A model generated the notes under the pieces. That model saw only the letters and a program-made list of their open reading frames with translations, was not told the origin of the DNA and did no database searches. The position numbers and the translations under genes were made by a program. Below, piece by piece: positions 1 through 12,018 of a stretch of DNA of 55,338 nucleotides (within the stretch, counting starts at the first letter, position 1; the number at the start of each line of letters is the position of its first letter). The stretch is from Hymenoscyphus infarciens (lineage: Eukaryota; Ascomycota; Leotiomycetes; Helotiales; Helotiaceae): NCBI GenBank assembly GCA_001414345.1, contig LLCB01000355.1, positions 1-55,338 of the forward strand. Reading direction: 5' to 3'.

Positions 1-1792
1 AGTCTTTAAACTATAAAACTTTATAAGGTTATAACTAAGTTATATATTTATAAAAGAAAAGGTATTTACTCTAAGGTTACTAAGAGTAGTAGTTTATATA
101 CTAAATCTATTAATAGTTATTATACTAAGTAAAGTAAACGCTTTTCTATTAATTAATAACTATAGATTAATCTTAAAGAGATTAATCTTATATTTACTTA
201 AGAAGGAGTCTTCTTTTAAGCTTCTTCGTTTCCTAACTCTAAGCTAATATCTTCTTCTTTAAGCTTTTTAAGGTTAACTTTATATATCTTTAACTTTAAA
301 TAATTCTTAATATAATAACTAGACTTATTATAGTTAAAGTACTTATCTAATAGTCTTAGGGTTAAGTAGTTATTTATAGTAGAGACGTTAAAGCGTCTAA
401 GAGAGATAAAAGAGGCTATAGAGGAAGAAGGGCTAGTAAGTATAGAAGTAGGCGTATACTAGTTCGAGGTAGAAGGAAAGTTTATTACTTATACTCTTTA
501 AGAAGCGAGATTTTAAAGGTTATTATTAATACTACTTATAAGATTATAAAAGGAGTTTATATCTCTCTTAGCTTAGAACTTAGTAATAATAAGAGATTAG
601 TATAGTATAGAGGTTAACTTATTCTATAAGTCTTTTACCTAGTCTTATTAAAGAACTTTAGCTTTATCTATAAGTTATTAGAACTTAGTATAGAAGTTAT
701 AGAAAGTTTTTATCTTTAATATAATAAGGTCTTAATATTAGATATAAGCTTTTTAGTATATATAAGAGCTAATAGTAATGTTTTAGAAGTAAGTTAATAT
801 CTCTTTATAACTACTAAACTAATCTATAGTCTTAAACTTATATCTTAGGTAAATATAGTTTTAGGCTCTTCTAGAAGTATAGTAGTAGATTAAATTTATC
901 CTTACTTCTTTAGACTTAAAGTAGTTAGTATTAATAGATAACTTTATTATAATTTTAGTTTCTTAGGTTATATAGGTGAATTCGTCTTTTATAGTAAATT
1001 AGTAAGGATTAGCTATTCTACTTATCTTCTTTAATAATAGAACTATAGAAGAGGAACGAGTTATATTAAGAGTTTATAGCTAAGTAGAGGTATATTAATA
1101 AGAAGCACTAGTTATATTTAAAGTATTTACTTTAAGTTTATAAACTTTACTTATTAATAAGGTTATTACTTTAAAGATTTATTATAGAGTAGAGTTAGAT
1201 AGAGATAATTTAGAGATCTTATACTATAAGGAACTAGTAGTTACTTTAATAGAAGGAGGTAGTAGTAGTAGTATAGTAATAGCTAGTATATATGTTTTAG
1301 TAGATTAAGTTCTTAAGCTAGATTAGGATATAATATTAATAGAAGAGAGAAGAGAGATTAGCTCTACTAACTCTAAAGTAGGATAGAATAGTTCTTAGGT
1401 TAATAAGTTACTTTTAAAAGACTTAATATAGCTAATAGAAGAATACTAGACTCTACTACTTAATATAAATAGATTAGGCTTTATAGAGAAGAATAGTGAA
1501 TTTAGTAGATTTAATATAAGTAAATATATATATTATTATTAGAATATTAGTAAAAGCCTTCCTAGGTAAAGAGAGAGAGTTTAGTTTTAGTATAATAGCT
1601 CTTTATAAATATATAAAGAGAGTACTTATAGAATAGTATCTAATATTAAGGAAAACTAAACTAAAGAGAAAAGCGAAGAGTATAAGCACTCTAGCTTTAT
1701 TTATATATATTAAGTAAAGCCTTAGTAAAGCCTTAAGACAACCTAGTTACGTAAGTAACGTATATAACTAGGACTATTACATTATTTAAGGT
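1..1792. repeat. RIP-saturated AT-rich block, unassigned
   Basis: Very AT-rich sequence in which CpA and TpG are nearly absent (none in the first 120 bases) while CpG remains, for example in the 385-400 region. This is the end state of repeat-induced point mutation. Every frame is broken by TAA/TAG. A stretch around 620-840 on the + strand reads vaguely like a retroelement gag with Gln codons turned to stops, but I cannot assign it. The block ends where homology to the gypsy element begins near 1,793. Confidence 0.7.
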
Positions 1793-3368
1793 TTACTAGT
1801 TTCTATAAATAATTTATTAAAAATTATACTAAAATCGCTAAACTCTTAACTATAATAATATACTCTTTAAAGCTCTTTTTATAGATATTTAAATATAAAG
1901 AAGTCTTAAAATACTAAGAACTAGGTTATTTATAATCTAAACTATATACTACTTTAACTCTAATTATAATATAAAGCTAGAAATAGACTTTTTAAAAGAA
2001 GTAATAGTAGCTATATTCTTATAATAAGATAATAGCTTTTAGTACTTTAATAGATTCTACTTCTATATACTAGTTAGCTATAAATTAAACTAGAAGATCT
2101 ATAATAAAGAGTTATTTACTATTATAAAAGTATTTAAGAAATAGTATCTTAAACTTATATTATATTAGAAGTATATTAATATATATTTAGATTATAGATT
2201 ACTAAAGTATTTTATAATAACTAAGCTACTTATAGCTAAGTAAGTATAGTAGATAGAGTTCTTATTAAATTTTAACTTCTAGACTTAATTTATATCTAGA
2301 AAGAAGAATTAAAAAGTAGATATATTAACCTAATATAAATAAGATCTTAAAATCTCTAATTAAGCTAAGTTAGATAGCTACTTATATACTCTTTTAAAAC
2401 CTAATAAGTTAGATCTCTAAATAAACACTAAACTTACTTAGACCTTTTTATAAAAATAGTCTATATCTCTTAATATAATTTAGTTAAATATTATTTCAGA
2501 GATAAGTTTAGATATATAGTTTAGAAGTTAAAAGAAGATAATCTATACTTATTCTAAAAAGAACGTTATAAACTTCTAGATAGATACTCTCTCTTATTAG
2601 AGAATTTACTTCTTTTTAAGAATCGACTTTACGTTTAAAAGAAGACTAAACTCTATATAAAACTAATCTAAGAAGTCTATAACTAAGTATAAAAAAGATA
2701 TATAAGTTATTAGTATAATACTACTACTAAACTAGATTAGATTTAGACTATAGAAAATACGTAGCGAATTATTAAGCTTATAGAGCTCTTATGTACTAAA
2801 TAATAAAACTACTAGCTACTAAACCTACCTCGACTACTAAGTACTACGAAGATAGAATAATAGAAGATAAGTTATATTTCTTATAATAAATAGATAAATA
2901 ATACTCTAGACGTTCTAATACTATATCGACTACTAACTAAAGACTTAGAATAAGTCTTTTTAAAGAAGAAAGAATATAATAGTACGCTATCTTAAATTAC
3001 TAGTATTTATAAAACTACTAATACCTCTATACTAAGATTATAAATAACTAATACTTATATAACTAAAAGTACTAAAAGTATTAATATTTAATATTTATAT
3101 ATAGAAGAGATTAAAGTTTAGATATTATATATTTAGCTTTTTAGCTCTTATTATTTAGTATTAGCTATATTAGATAAGACTTAGTTATTATTATTATTAA
3201 ACCTTAGTAGTTTCTAACCTCTTATATATAGATACTTATATTTAATATAGAAGAGAGATAGTTTTTCCTTTTCTTCTATACTAGAGCCTAGTATTTATAT
3301 ATATTATTCTGCTCCGAACGCACTCTTATATACCTCTTTAGTAGTAGTATATATTTCGTACTATTATA
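1793..3368 (+). mobile_element. Truncated Ty3/gypsy copy: RT end, RNase H and 3' LTR
   Basis: From about 1,793 the + strand matches the intact element at about 49,850-50,870 (start of the match reads GFTSFYKQFIKNYTKI if RIP stops are taken as Gln). It covers the end of reverse transcriptase, the RNase H region and the start of the region before integrase. Near 2,790 it jumps to sequence matching the 3' untranslated region of the intact element (about 53,310 onward), so integrase and chromodomain are deleted. A purine tract lies at 2,962-2,974, directly before the LTR. All frames are closed by RIP-type stops, so it is a fossil. Confidence 0.75.
2975..3368 (+). repeat. 3' LTR of the truncated gypsy copy
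   Basis: Starts TATAATAGTACG and ends CGTACTATTATA, the inverted termini shared by all copies of this LTR family in the window (8,816; 10,316; 12,019; 42,558; 45,889; 53,494). It is preceded by the purine tract AAAGAAGAAAGAA. It lies in the same orientation as the RNase H fragment. Length 394 bp, against 496 bp for the LTRs of the intact element, so internal indels have occurred. Confidence 0.8.
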
Positions 3369-3550
3369 AAGAAATTCTAAAGTATAAAAATTTTCGAGTA
3401 AGTAGAGTAAGCGCTAGCACGTAATAGGAAATAGAGGCTTTCTATTAGCTAATAAAACTCTTAGTTATATAATAAAGCATATAGCTCTTTTGGCTTTACT
3501 TTATGCTTTATTCGTATTACACCTTAGCTTTTCATAAAGGTAATATCTCT
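3369..3550. repeat. Repeat B, copy 1
   Basis: About 180 bp that recurs in the same orientation at about 45,233-45,420. Both copies contain GTAAGCGCTAG-type sequence, then a run reading TTTCTATTAGCTAATAAAAC. This copy keeps more CpA/TpG toward its right end, where the unmutated gene island begins. The 3' LTR at 2,975-3,368 sits directly against its left edge and appears to have inserted into it. Confidence 0.6.
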
Positions 3551-3675
3551 AATCGCAATGCCGTGCCGCTCTCCCGCATGCCTCCTGAAACGGTCGTGAT
3601 CCGACTGCGCGGGATGCTTGCTTAGTAAGCTGCATCATCTTGAGTTACCTCCAGACATTCATCCATTCCACAGCT

Positions 3676-4263
3676 ATGGCTCAGGTCTACAACGACTTCA
3701 ATCAGAACAGCCCTCCAGATAATATACTGAATCTGGTTAATGAACGGCTTCTCAAGCCGACATACCAGCAGCGAACCAGCGAGCTCAAAAATTACTTCCT
3801 AGGCTACAAGGAGTGTTTGGAAACACCACCATCTCCAGCCCCCTCGGATCAAGATCAATTGTTTTCATACCTCGAACAGAGCAGCACGAATCTCGAAGAC
3901 GTTCCGCCTATTTCTCCTCTACTGCAGAACCCGCCAGAGGCGGAATCCCAAGGTAGGGACAGTTGTTCTTCACTTCCATCACAAGGCTAATCGTTTCTAC
4001 AATCAGTCAATCCTAGTAAGACGAACAAGTCAAAATTACATTCCAAACATGGGCCGCAACGCAGAAAAGCAAGCCAGGGAACTCAACGGAAAGGAAGACG
4101 AGGATATACAACGAGTCGCAAGCTCAAGACTGGCAGAGTTGTGAAAGGATGCGCTCAAAGCACTCATCATATGAAAACACGCTCGCGCACGTTTGAGGCG
4201 AGGCAGAGGGTGGAACAAAACGACAGGCCATCTTATCGTCAACAACGATCGCGGGTATCATAA
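3676..4263 (+). CDS. Two-exon orphan gene inside RIP desert
   Basis: Proposed join 3,676-3,952 and 4,007-4,263, giving 177 residues. The 54-nt intron starts GTAGGG, has a GGCTAAT branch-like site and ends AATCAG. Splicing keeps phase (one base before, two after) and removes a stop at 3,988, after which the second exon stays open for 85 codons. The protein starts MAQVYNDFNQNSPPDN. The first half is acidic and Pro/Ser-rich; the second half is very basic with many Arg, Lys and Gln and a short MKTRSRTFEARQR stretch. No signal peptide, membrane span or known domain is visible. Base composition is normal and CpA is retained, so it has escaped RIP although it is flanked by repeats on both sides (repeat B to the left, repeat A to the right). 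It may be a DNA- or RNA-binding orphan or cargo of a repeat; function unknown. Confidence 0.5.
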
Positions 4264-4599
4264 TCGACAACTCAGAAGTATCGACTTTTTGATGAAGGCT
4301 CTCTTTGATTGACGTCTGCCAGCGCCGCGAGAGCTGGAAACCTACCAGCTCTGCGCTAACGCCGTAACTCAGGCTTCACTTATTACGCCGTCTCTAGAGT
4401 AATTAAAAAAATGCCTGCTTTGCTCTTTTTATTTATTTAATTAATAGTCTATTTAGCTACTTAGCCGTGCTATATAGAAATACTATTTAAATCTAGTCTA
4501 TAAATATAGCTACGAGTCTTTGAGTTTATATTTAGAGCTAAAAAAAGAGATTTAAATTTTTTTTTTAAAATAAATAAATTCTATATATAGTCTCTATTC
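4264..4599. other. Transition from gene island to RIP block
   Basis: To about 4,390 the sequence has normal composition with no open frame of note. After that CpA/TpG fade and the RIP-mutated repeat begins. No gene, RNA or terminator can be supported here. Confidence 0.5.
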
Positions 4600-5480
4600 T
4601 AATTAGTATAGTAGATAGTGTTATTATTTAAAAAAACTATAGTATTTTAGATTAATATATTATTATCTCTTTAGTTTACTATATATCTTAGTATAGTCGA
4701 TAGTATTTATAATATTATACTATTATAATATATTATTAGAAATCTACTTTAATACGTACTATTTATACTATTTAAATACTATCTCTTTAGTTATTCTTAT
4801 ACCTTATATATAGACGCGTTTAGTAGTTTAGTTTAAAACTACTCTTATTTAGAGTAGTTTTAGACTAAAATCTAAGTAGCTTTGAACTATAATACTACTA
4901 AGCTAGTTTAGAAGTGCTAAGATATTAAAATCTAAATTAAAGCTATTTACACTTACTCTATATATAGTAGAGGTACGTCTCTTTCTATCTCTTTATTTAA
5001 TCTCTCTTACTCTCTTAATAACTTCTATTTTATAGAATTCTTTCTAGTTAAGAAACACGTCTATAAAGCGTACTTAAGAGGCTTTCTTTTTAAGGACTTT
5101 TTTAGTAGCTTTTAAAGCTCTTTTAGTAGGAGTAGTATTAGCTTTATAAGAGAAGATATATTAATTAAAAAGAAGTAATAAAAGAGTATAAAAGTAGTAG
5201 TAGAAGTGATAGAAGTAGTAGAAGTAGTAAGAGTAGATAGGCTTATATTATAGACTAACTTATACTAAATAATGATTTTTTTTAGTAGAGCTTTTTAAAT
5301 ATAAGAATATAAGTAAATCATTATTAAATTTCTATATTATTATATACTTTAGTAGAGTTTAAAGAATAAGATAATAATTTAAATATTTAGTTATATTAGA
5401 GCTAGAAATATAAGATTAGAACCGCGTTCTACTAAGTCACGTAGAGTGTAAGAATAACTGAAGAGATAATATCTAATAAT
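4600..5480 (+). repeat. Repeat A, copy 1 (direct)
   Basis: An unnamed RIP-mutated repeat. Its part from about 4,790 to 5,480 recurs in the same orientation at about 44,455-45,195 (shared run ending ACCGCGTTCTACTAA then TCACGTAGAGT), and much of 4,600-5,380 recurs inverted at about 10,830-11,900. It contains a short GTAGAAGTAGTA-type microsatellite at about 5,188-5,235. No coding frame can be read even allowing for RIP. It may be the terminal or non-coding part of a larger transposon. Confidence 0.7.
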
Positions 5481-7129
5481 ATTATTCTTTATATTATTAG
5501 TATTTTAATTAATATTATAATAATATTATAGTATTACTAAGTCTAAATATTTAAGCTTTTTATCTTAGATTTTAACTCTACTTCTTTTTAGTCTTATCTT
5601 TTAAAACTATATAGTATAATATATAGTATAGAAAATATATTACTAAATAGCTAGAATTATAAATCTACTTAAATAGAGTATTTTAAAAAAAGAATTATAT
5701 AAATAGCTCTTAAACTAACCCGAGTAATATAAAGTAATAAATATAGCTTATATAAGATAGATTTCTAGATATACTTCTATTAATACTAAATACTAATTTA
5801 ATAATAATAATATTAGATTAAAAGCTATAATATAATAGATTAGTATATTAAATTTATTAAATTTTACTCTTTAATTATATATAAAGATTAACTAAATCGA
5901 TATTAAAAGATTTAGATTTTATACTACTTAAGCTAAGATTTATATATATTTCTATAAAACGATTTTATTTATTTAAATAAAGTTCTATTTTTTATTTAAT
6001 TAATATATATATAAGCTTAAAAGAAAGCTCTAAATTAAGACTTTTTAATAATATAATTAAAACTTAATTCTATAATATAGATAATTTTTAATCGTACTCT
6101 AAAAATAATAGACTTTAGATAGTTAATTTAGCTTTAATACGCGTTCTAGTATATTATACTATAATTAGTTAAAATATACTCTATTTATTTATAGATTAAA
6201 GAGTATTAATTATAATTACTTTAAATATAATTTAAAAAGCTCTCTCTTTCTCTTTAAAAAGTCTTCTATCTTTATTCTTTATATCTATTTTAATATTACT
6301 CTACGATTATTATTTATCTCTTTTTAGTACTAGTTACTAAAAAATTATAACTTCTACTACTACTATTAACACTTTAAAAGTTTAATAACTTTAGTCTTCT
6401 TAATCACTTCTACGATTTTATTCTTTATTTATTACCTCTATATCTTACTTTTTACTAATTTATTATATTCTCTTAAGTATTAAGCTCTTAGTCTTATATT
6501 TCTCTAGAAATACTACTAATATTATCTATTTCATTCTATTTAAGTAGTTTAAGCTTTTAAGAGAACTTATTTAAAACTAAGCTAGTAGTAACTAATATAA
6601 GTACACTCTATTTAGATCTATAGAAAGTGTTCTAAATCTAGAAAAAGCCTACTAAAAGACCTCGAACTAGCTATATTTAGCTCTATATAATTAATAAGAA
6701 TTATAAAATAGTTTATATATAAGAAACTCTTAAAATCTATTATTATTATTCTTTATACTACGTAGGCCGTAGGCCGAGCTCTAAGAGTAAGTAGTATATC
6801 TTCTATTCTAGTTTATATAGCCTTTTAGCTCGTTCTTCTTCGTCTCTTAAGCTTCTTTATAAGTATAATTCTTCTTTTCTTTAGTTTCTACTACTATCTA
6901 TTTAGAGCTTATCTCTCTAACTTAGTAATATAGTAGAGAGGTATAGTAGGTTAGCGTGTTTAACCTACTAAGGTATATATTAGTAGTATAAGAGGTATAT
7001 TTACCTCTAGAATTATTAGAGCTAAGGTCTTACCTTCTAGCGTACCTCGGCTTTCTCCTTCTATTCCTCTCTTTCTTTCGCCTCTTTCTCGCTCTTCTCT
7101 CTCTTCTTAAGCAATTCCAGCGCTAGCCT
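5481..7129. other. RIP block without recognisable features
   Basis: AT-rich, RIP-mutated sequence between repeat A and the hAT relic. A tandem 7-mer (GTAGGCC twice) occurs near 6,763-6,777, and the stretch 7,030-7,120 is pyrimidine-rich. The right part may be the 5' end of the hAT element, but I see no motif that proves it. Confidence 0.5.
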
Positions 7130-9300
7130 ATACTCCTAGAACTCTTAAAATCTAATAATATAATTAGCTTACTAATTTCTTCTTTAGTAATAAATATACT
7201 AACTACTAAGAGTAGTATTATAAGTACTATACTAAGAGATATATTATAAATAGTAGTATTAAAATCATAGTTACTTACTTCTTTAAAAGTTATAGAATCG
7301 ATATTAAATATCTATACTAAAAGGCTACTAAAAAGAGACAAATTAGTATTAAAGAAGCTATAAATATAGTCTATTAAAACTTTTAAAAAAGATATAAGAT
7401 TATATATATAATCTATTTTAACTTTAATAATAAGTACTTAGCTATTAATTCTAATACTTTAGAGGTTTTATTTATAAACCTTATTATCTCTTATAACCTT
7501 CTTAAATACTTTACTAAATATAAGGCTTTTTATACTCTTATTTAATATCTTAATAATCTTAAGAACGATATTCTATCTAAAGTATACTCTATACTATATA
7601 ACTAGGTTAAGCGATAATACTAGAATAGTTTTACTAAAACGAAGTATTATCTATTAAGATTCTAGTCTAAAATATATATATCTAATAATAGATAGAAGTT
7701 AGATAATAGTCTTTCTATCTTAGAATATATAGCTTATAGAGTAATTAAGTTTAATAACGTAGTAGAAGTAGTACTTAGTATAAAACAAATTAAAGAGCTC
7801 TATATAGACAAAAAATATAATACTCTTTTTACTTAAAATACTCTAAGATTATAATATATAAAAACACTTCTAAAAATCCTAAATAAATACTTATTACTTT
7901 TAATAAATATATTTATTAAAATTAGCTACTTTTCTATAGATAATATATCTAATAATAACGTTATACTTTGCTAAGTTACTTTAGTACTAGGTAAAAGTAA
8001 TATAAGAGGCTAGGCTAAGTACTATTAAATTTAATATATATATTATATACTTTACTTTACTACTAAAGATATAGCCTCTAAAAAGTATATAGATTTTAAG
8101 CTTAAAATAAACTAATTAGAAGATATCTACTCTTAAGACTCTTTATAAAGGTTCAAAGTTTATAATACTTTTAAATATCTCTTTAACTTTATAAAAAAGA
8201 TATATATAAGTATAATATTATATAATAAATTTAAGAAGTTAACTAAGAGCCTTACTATACTCTAAGTTAATAAAATATACTAGTTACTCTAGTATAGAAG
8301 TATTTAAAGAGTAATTACTTTAAAGCTTAAGATTAAACACTTTTAAGATATATATAAGTTTAATCTTAATAATAATATAATTACTACTTATAATTAGTCT
8401 AAACTTAGTTTAGTAAGTATAGTACTACTTTTACTTCTTAATCTCTTACTAATTTAATTAAATAAGGCTCTTTTTTAGCTCTCTTAAACACTTCTTATTA
8501 GCGCTTAAAAGTATGTCTAGAACTCTTAATAAAACGATTCTAATATTAGACTTTATTCTCTTTCTTTTTAAAAAGGCTTAAAAGAAGTATATTAACGATC
8601 TAGCTATATTATTCTTACTTTAAAAAGGTAAATAATATCCTCTTCTCTTTTACTTTACTAATAATATCTTAGAGTAGGAAAAGATCTCTAAATACTATAA
8701 TTTAACTAGAAGATCGCTAGTATATACTACTATAGTAGTACTCTACTTAGCTTATAAGTAGAAGTACTTAGAAAAGTCCTAGAAACCTAGCTAAATAGCC
8801 TCTACTTAGACTATATATAATAGCACGCTATTCTGAATTGTCGGTATTCGTAAAACTGCTAATACTTCTACGACTTATATACTAAAGAGAGTAAGAATCG
8901 GATATTATATATTTCGCTTCAAGGTCTTATATGTTTAGCTTCAAAGCTCTTATTATTTTAGTAGCTATATTAGAAAGGACTCGGTTATTATTCTTATTAG
9001 GACTTAGTAGTCTCCGACCTCTTATATATAGATGTTTATACTTGTTATAGAAGAAGAATAGTTTTTCCTTTTCTTCTATATTAGTGTCTAGTATTTATAT
9101 ACGTTATTTAGTCTCGAACGCACTCCTATATATCTCTTCTCCTATTATATATATTTCGTACTATTATACTATAGTAGAAAAACTATAGAACGATAATTAT
9201 TACTCTAAAATAATATCTAGCTATATAAATAATACTAATATTAACTCTTAGATTACGTTATTTAGTCTACTTTATTACTCTCTAGTATCTACTTAAGTAT
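7130..9300 (+). pseudogene. hAT-family transposase relic, split by a solo LTR
   Basis: Reading the + strand with RIP stops in place gives hAT-like text. Around 7,660-7,900 it resembles the fungal hAT catalytic region (IYISNNRQKLDNSLSILEY, then ISYFSIDNISNNNVILC). At 8,712-8,816 it shows the conserved spacing YYN-T-S-VYTTIVVLYLAYK-KYLEKS-KPS-IAST, where the gaps are TAG/TAA codons expected from TGG or CAG. If the solo LTR at 8,816-9,168 and one copy of its 5-bp target duplication are ignored, the frame runs on without a shift into VEKL-stop-NDNY, as hAT proteins do. No terminal inverted repeats were identified. Non-functional. Confidence 0.65.
8816..9168 (+). repeat. Solo LTR of the gypsy family with perfect 5-bp target duplication
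   Basis: Starts TATAATAGCACG and ends CGTACTATTATA (353 bp). It is flanked by CTATA at 8,811-8,815 and CTATA at 9,169-9,173, a perfect 5-bp target site duplication. No internal retroelement sequence is attached, so it is a solo LTR left by recombination between two LTRs. It lies inside the hAT transposase reading frame and keeps more CpA/TpG (CTGAATTGTCGG) than most copies. Confidence 0.85.
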
Positions 9301-10315
9301 CTAATTTATTTACTTAGTTTTTATTCTAAAAGAGAAGTAAGAGATAAGCTTTAACTCTTATTTTAACTTTATCTCTTTTTACTTTAATCTTTTAATTTTA
9401 CCTCTTTTTAGCTAATACGCTTTAATCTAGACTTCTCTCTCTTATAAGTAATAAGTATACTTAATATTATACTCTTCTATCTTAAGATATAAGTAAAAGT
9501 ATAATTAAATAGTAGCTCTAATCTATCTAAAAGAAGGCCTATTCTAATCTTTATAAAATAGTAATAAATATACTTTCTATTCTATATTTAAGTACCTTAG
9601 TAGAACGCCTCTAGTTTTTAGCTAAATTAGTAGTTATAGATTAATATAATCGTCTTAAGATATATATTATAAAGATACTTTAATATTTAAAGTCTTAGTA
9701 TAAGATTATATCCTTTAATCTTATTAGCTAATTCTAGAATAAGAAGAAGATGTTTAATATATAAGAAGTGCTTTAGAATAGCTTAGATAGAAGTACTTTT
9801 ATATATAAGATAAATAGTAGGTCTAGTTTTAGTTCGAGTTTTAAAAGATCTATAAACTATACTTATTTTTATTATTTTTTCTAATAGTATATATTTATTC
9901 TTATATTTTAAGTACTTAGATAGTTATTTCCCTTTATCTAAAGAATTTTATAATACGCTCTTAATTTATTATTAAATAAAGAGTTATAAGAAGACTTAGT
10001 TATTAAGATACTATTACTAAGCTAATTATTTCGAAAACGTTATATCTAGTAAGTTAGTTATTCTTAATAACTACGTCTTCTAAAAATAAGCTCTAAATAC
10101 TAAGAATTTAATTAAATACTAATTAGTTACTATTAAACTTTCTATTAAATTTCAAGTATTATAATTAATTATATATTATAATCTTTATATAGAGTATTTA
10201 GTAAGATATACTAAGACCTAGGTCTTAGTATAATATATATATAATATATACTCTAAATATCTATTAATTTATATACTAAAAACAACTTTTAGCTACGTAC
10301 TTAATTAAACTACTA
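9301..10315. other. RIP block without recognisable features
   Basis: AT-rich, RIP-mutated DNA downstream of the hAT relic. It probably includes the 3' end of the hAT element, but no dimerisation-domain motif or terminal repeat is readable. Confidence 0.45.
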
Positions 10316-10628
10316 TATAATAGTCTACTATCTTAGATAGCTAGAAGTATCTGCTATATATAAGGTTTTAGTAGTTATTATCTTATATTATCTATTTTAG
10401 AAAGGTTATATAGATTCGAGCTTTTATATTAGCCGACGTATAACGTTAGTTAGTTTCAGACTCTTTTTATCCGAACCTCTTATATATAGTAGCCTACTCT
10501 TCTAGAGTTAGAAAAGACTAGTTTATCCTTTTCTTCTATATTAGAGCCTAGTATTTACGTATATTATTCTGTCTCGAACGTACTCCTATATACCTCTTCT
10601 ATAGTAGTCTATATTTCGTACTATTATA
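10316..10628 (+). repeat. Second solo LTR with perfect target duplication
   Basis: Begins TATAATAGTCTA and ends CGTACTATTATA (313 bp). Flanked by TACTA at 10,311-10,315 and TACTA at 10,629-10,633. The 3' half matches the other LTR copies closely (CTATATTAGAGCCTAGTATT and the TCGAACG stretch); the 5' half has diverged or lost sequence. Confidence 0.8.
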
Positions 10629-10829
10629 TACTAGCTTCTTATAAAATCGCCTAATATACTTAGTTTAAGCTATTTAGTATATAATAAACAACTTCTACTA
10701 ATTATTTTATTAATATCTATTATTATTATTATATAGTTTTAAAGTAATAAAAGAGTATATGAAAAAGTATAAATAGTCTTATTTTAAGAAAAAGTAGGTT
10801 TTAGCGCTTATAGGTTATTAAAAGATATA

Positions 10830-11900
10830 CTATATAATATTATAATATTATAATAGTATTAAAGCGTATTTAGATACGTACTACTAGGATATTATAATAA
10901 TATATTAATCTAAAATACGATAGTATTTTATTATAATAATACTATCGACTCTCTAATATAACTAAATAGTTAAATTATTATCTTATCTTTTAGAGCTTAT
11001 TTAGTTCGCGCTCTTAATTCGCGAATCTCTATATAAAAGTTAAATTGAATTAATTCGATTTATAAATCTACTTTTAAGTTATAAATCTATTTAGTAAAAA
11101 GCCTCTATTTATAAATCGAATTACTTAAATTAAGCCTTAGTATTATATTCGTGAATTTTCTATATAAAAAAGCTTAATTTATAAATATATACGAATCGAA
11201 TCTTTAATTTATTTATATCTATAATACTAATAATAGTACTATAGTATATATATCTCTCTTATTTAGTATAATACTAATAATACTATAGTATATATATCTC
11301 TCTCGTTTAGTATAATAACGCTATATTATTCTTAATCGTAGAGATACTATAATTACTAGTATAATAGTAGCTCTCTATTTTAAGAATAACTTTATTAAAA
11401 GACCTTATTATCTTAATATACTTTAAAGCTTTATAGAGAAAGAAGTTATAATAGTATTACTAATATATATTTTTAGTAAATTCTTTTTAATAAATAATTT
11501 ACTATATAGTTACTAAATAGTATAAGAATTCGATTTAGGAATATTAATTCGATTTATAAGCGAATGAAATATAGCTTATACTAGCTCGATTCAACGAATA
11601 AATCAAGAGTTTAAAATCCGAACTAAATAGACTCTTAAACTCTACTAAAGTATATAATAATATAGAAATTTAATAATAATTTACTTATAATCTTATTTTT
11701 AAAAAGCTTAATTAAAAAAAATATTATTTTAGTATAAATTAGTTTATAATATAAGTATATAAGCTAAGTTTTCTCTATCTACTTCTATTACTTCTACTAC
11801 TACTTTTATACTCTTTTATTCTTCTTTTTACTTATTTCTAGTAATAAAAGTCTATTAAAAGAGTTTTAAAAGTATTCAAAAAAGAGATAAGTTTTCTAAA
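10830..11900 (-). repeat. Repeat A, copy 2 (inverted)
   Basis: The reverse complement of 11,640-11,900 matches about 5,100-5,380 (including AAAAGAGTATAAAAGTAGTAG and TATACTTTAGTAGAGTTTAA), and 10,830-10,980 reversed matches about 4,600-4,760. With copy 1 it forms an inverted pair flanking about 5.3 kb that holds the hAT relic and two solo LTRs. Within it, 10,990-11,640 shows several near-copies of ATTCGATTTATAAATC-type sequence. Confidence 0.6.
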
Positions 11901-12018
11901 AATACGTTATATATAATAACTTCTAGATATATATAAGTATATAATAGACTACTTACTTATAAATAAGATAGATTAATTATATAAGAATATATTAGTAATA
12001 GTAAACGTTTCTAAGTTT

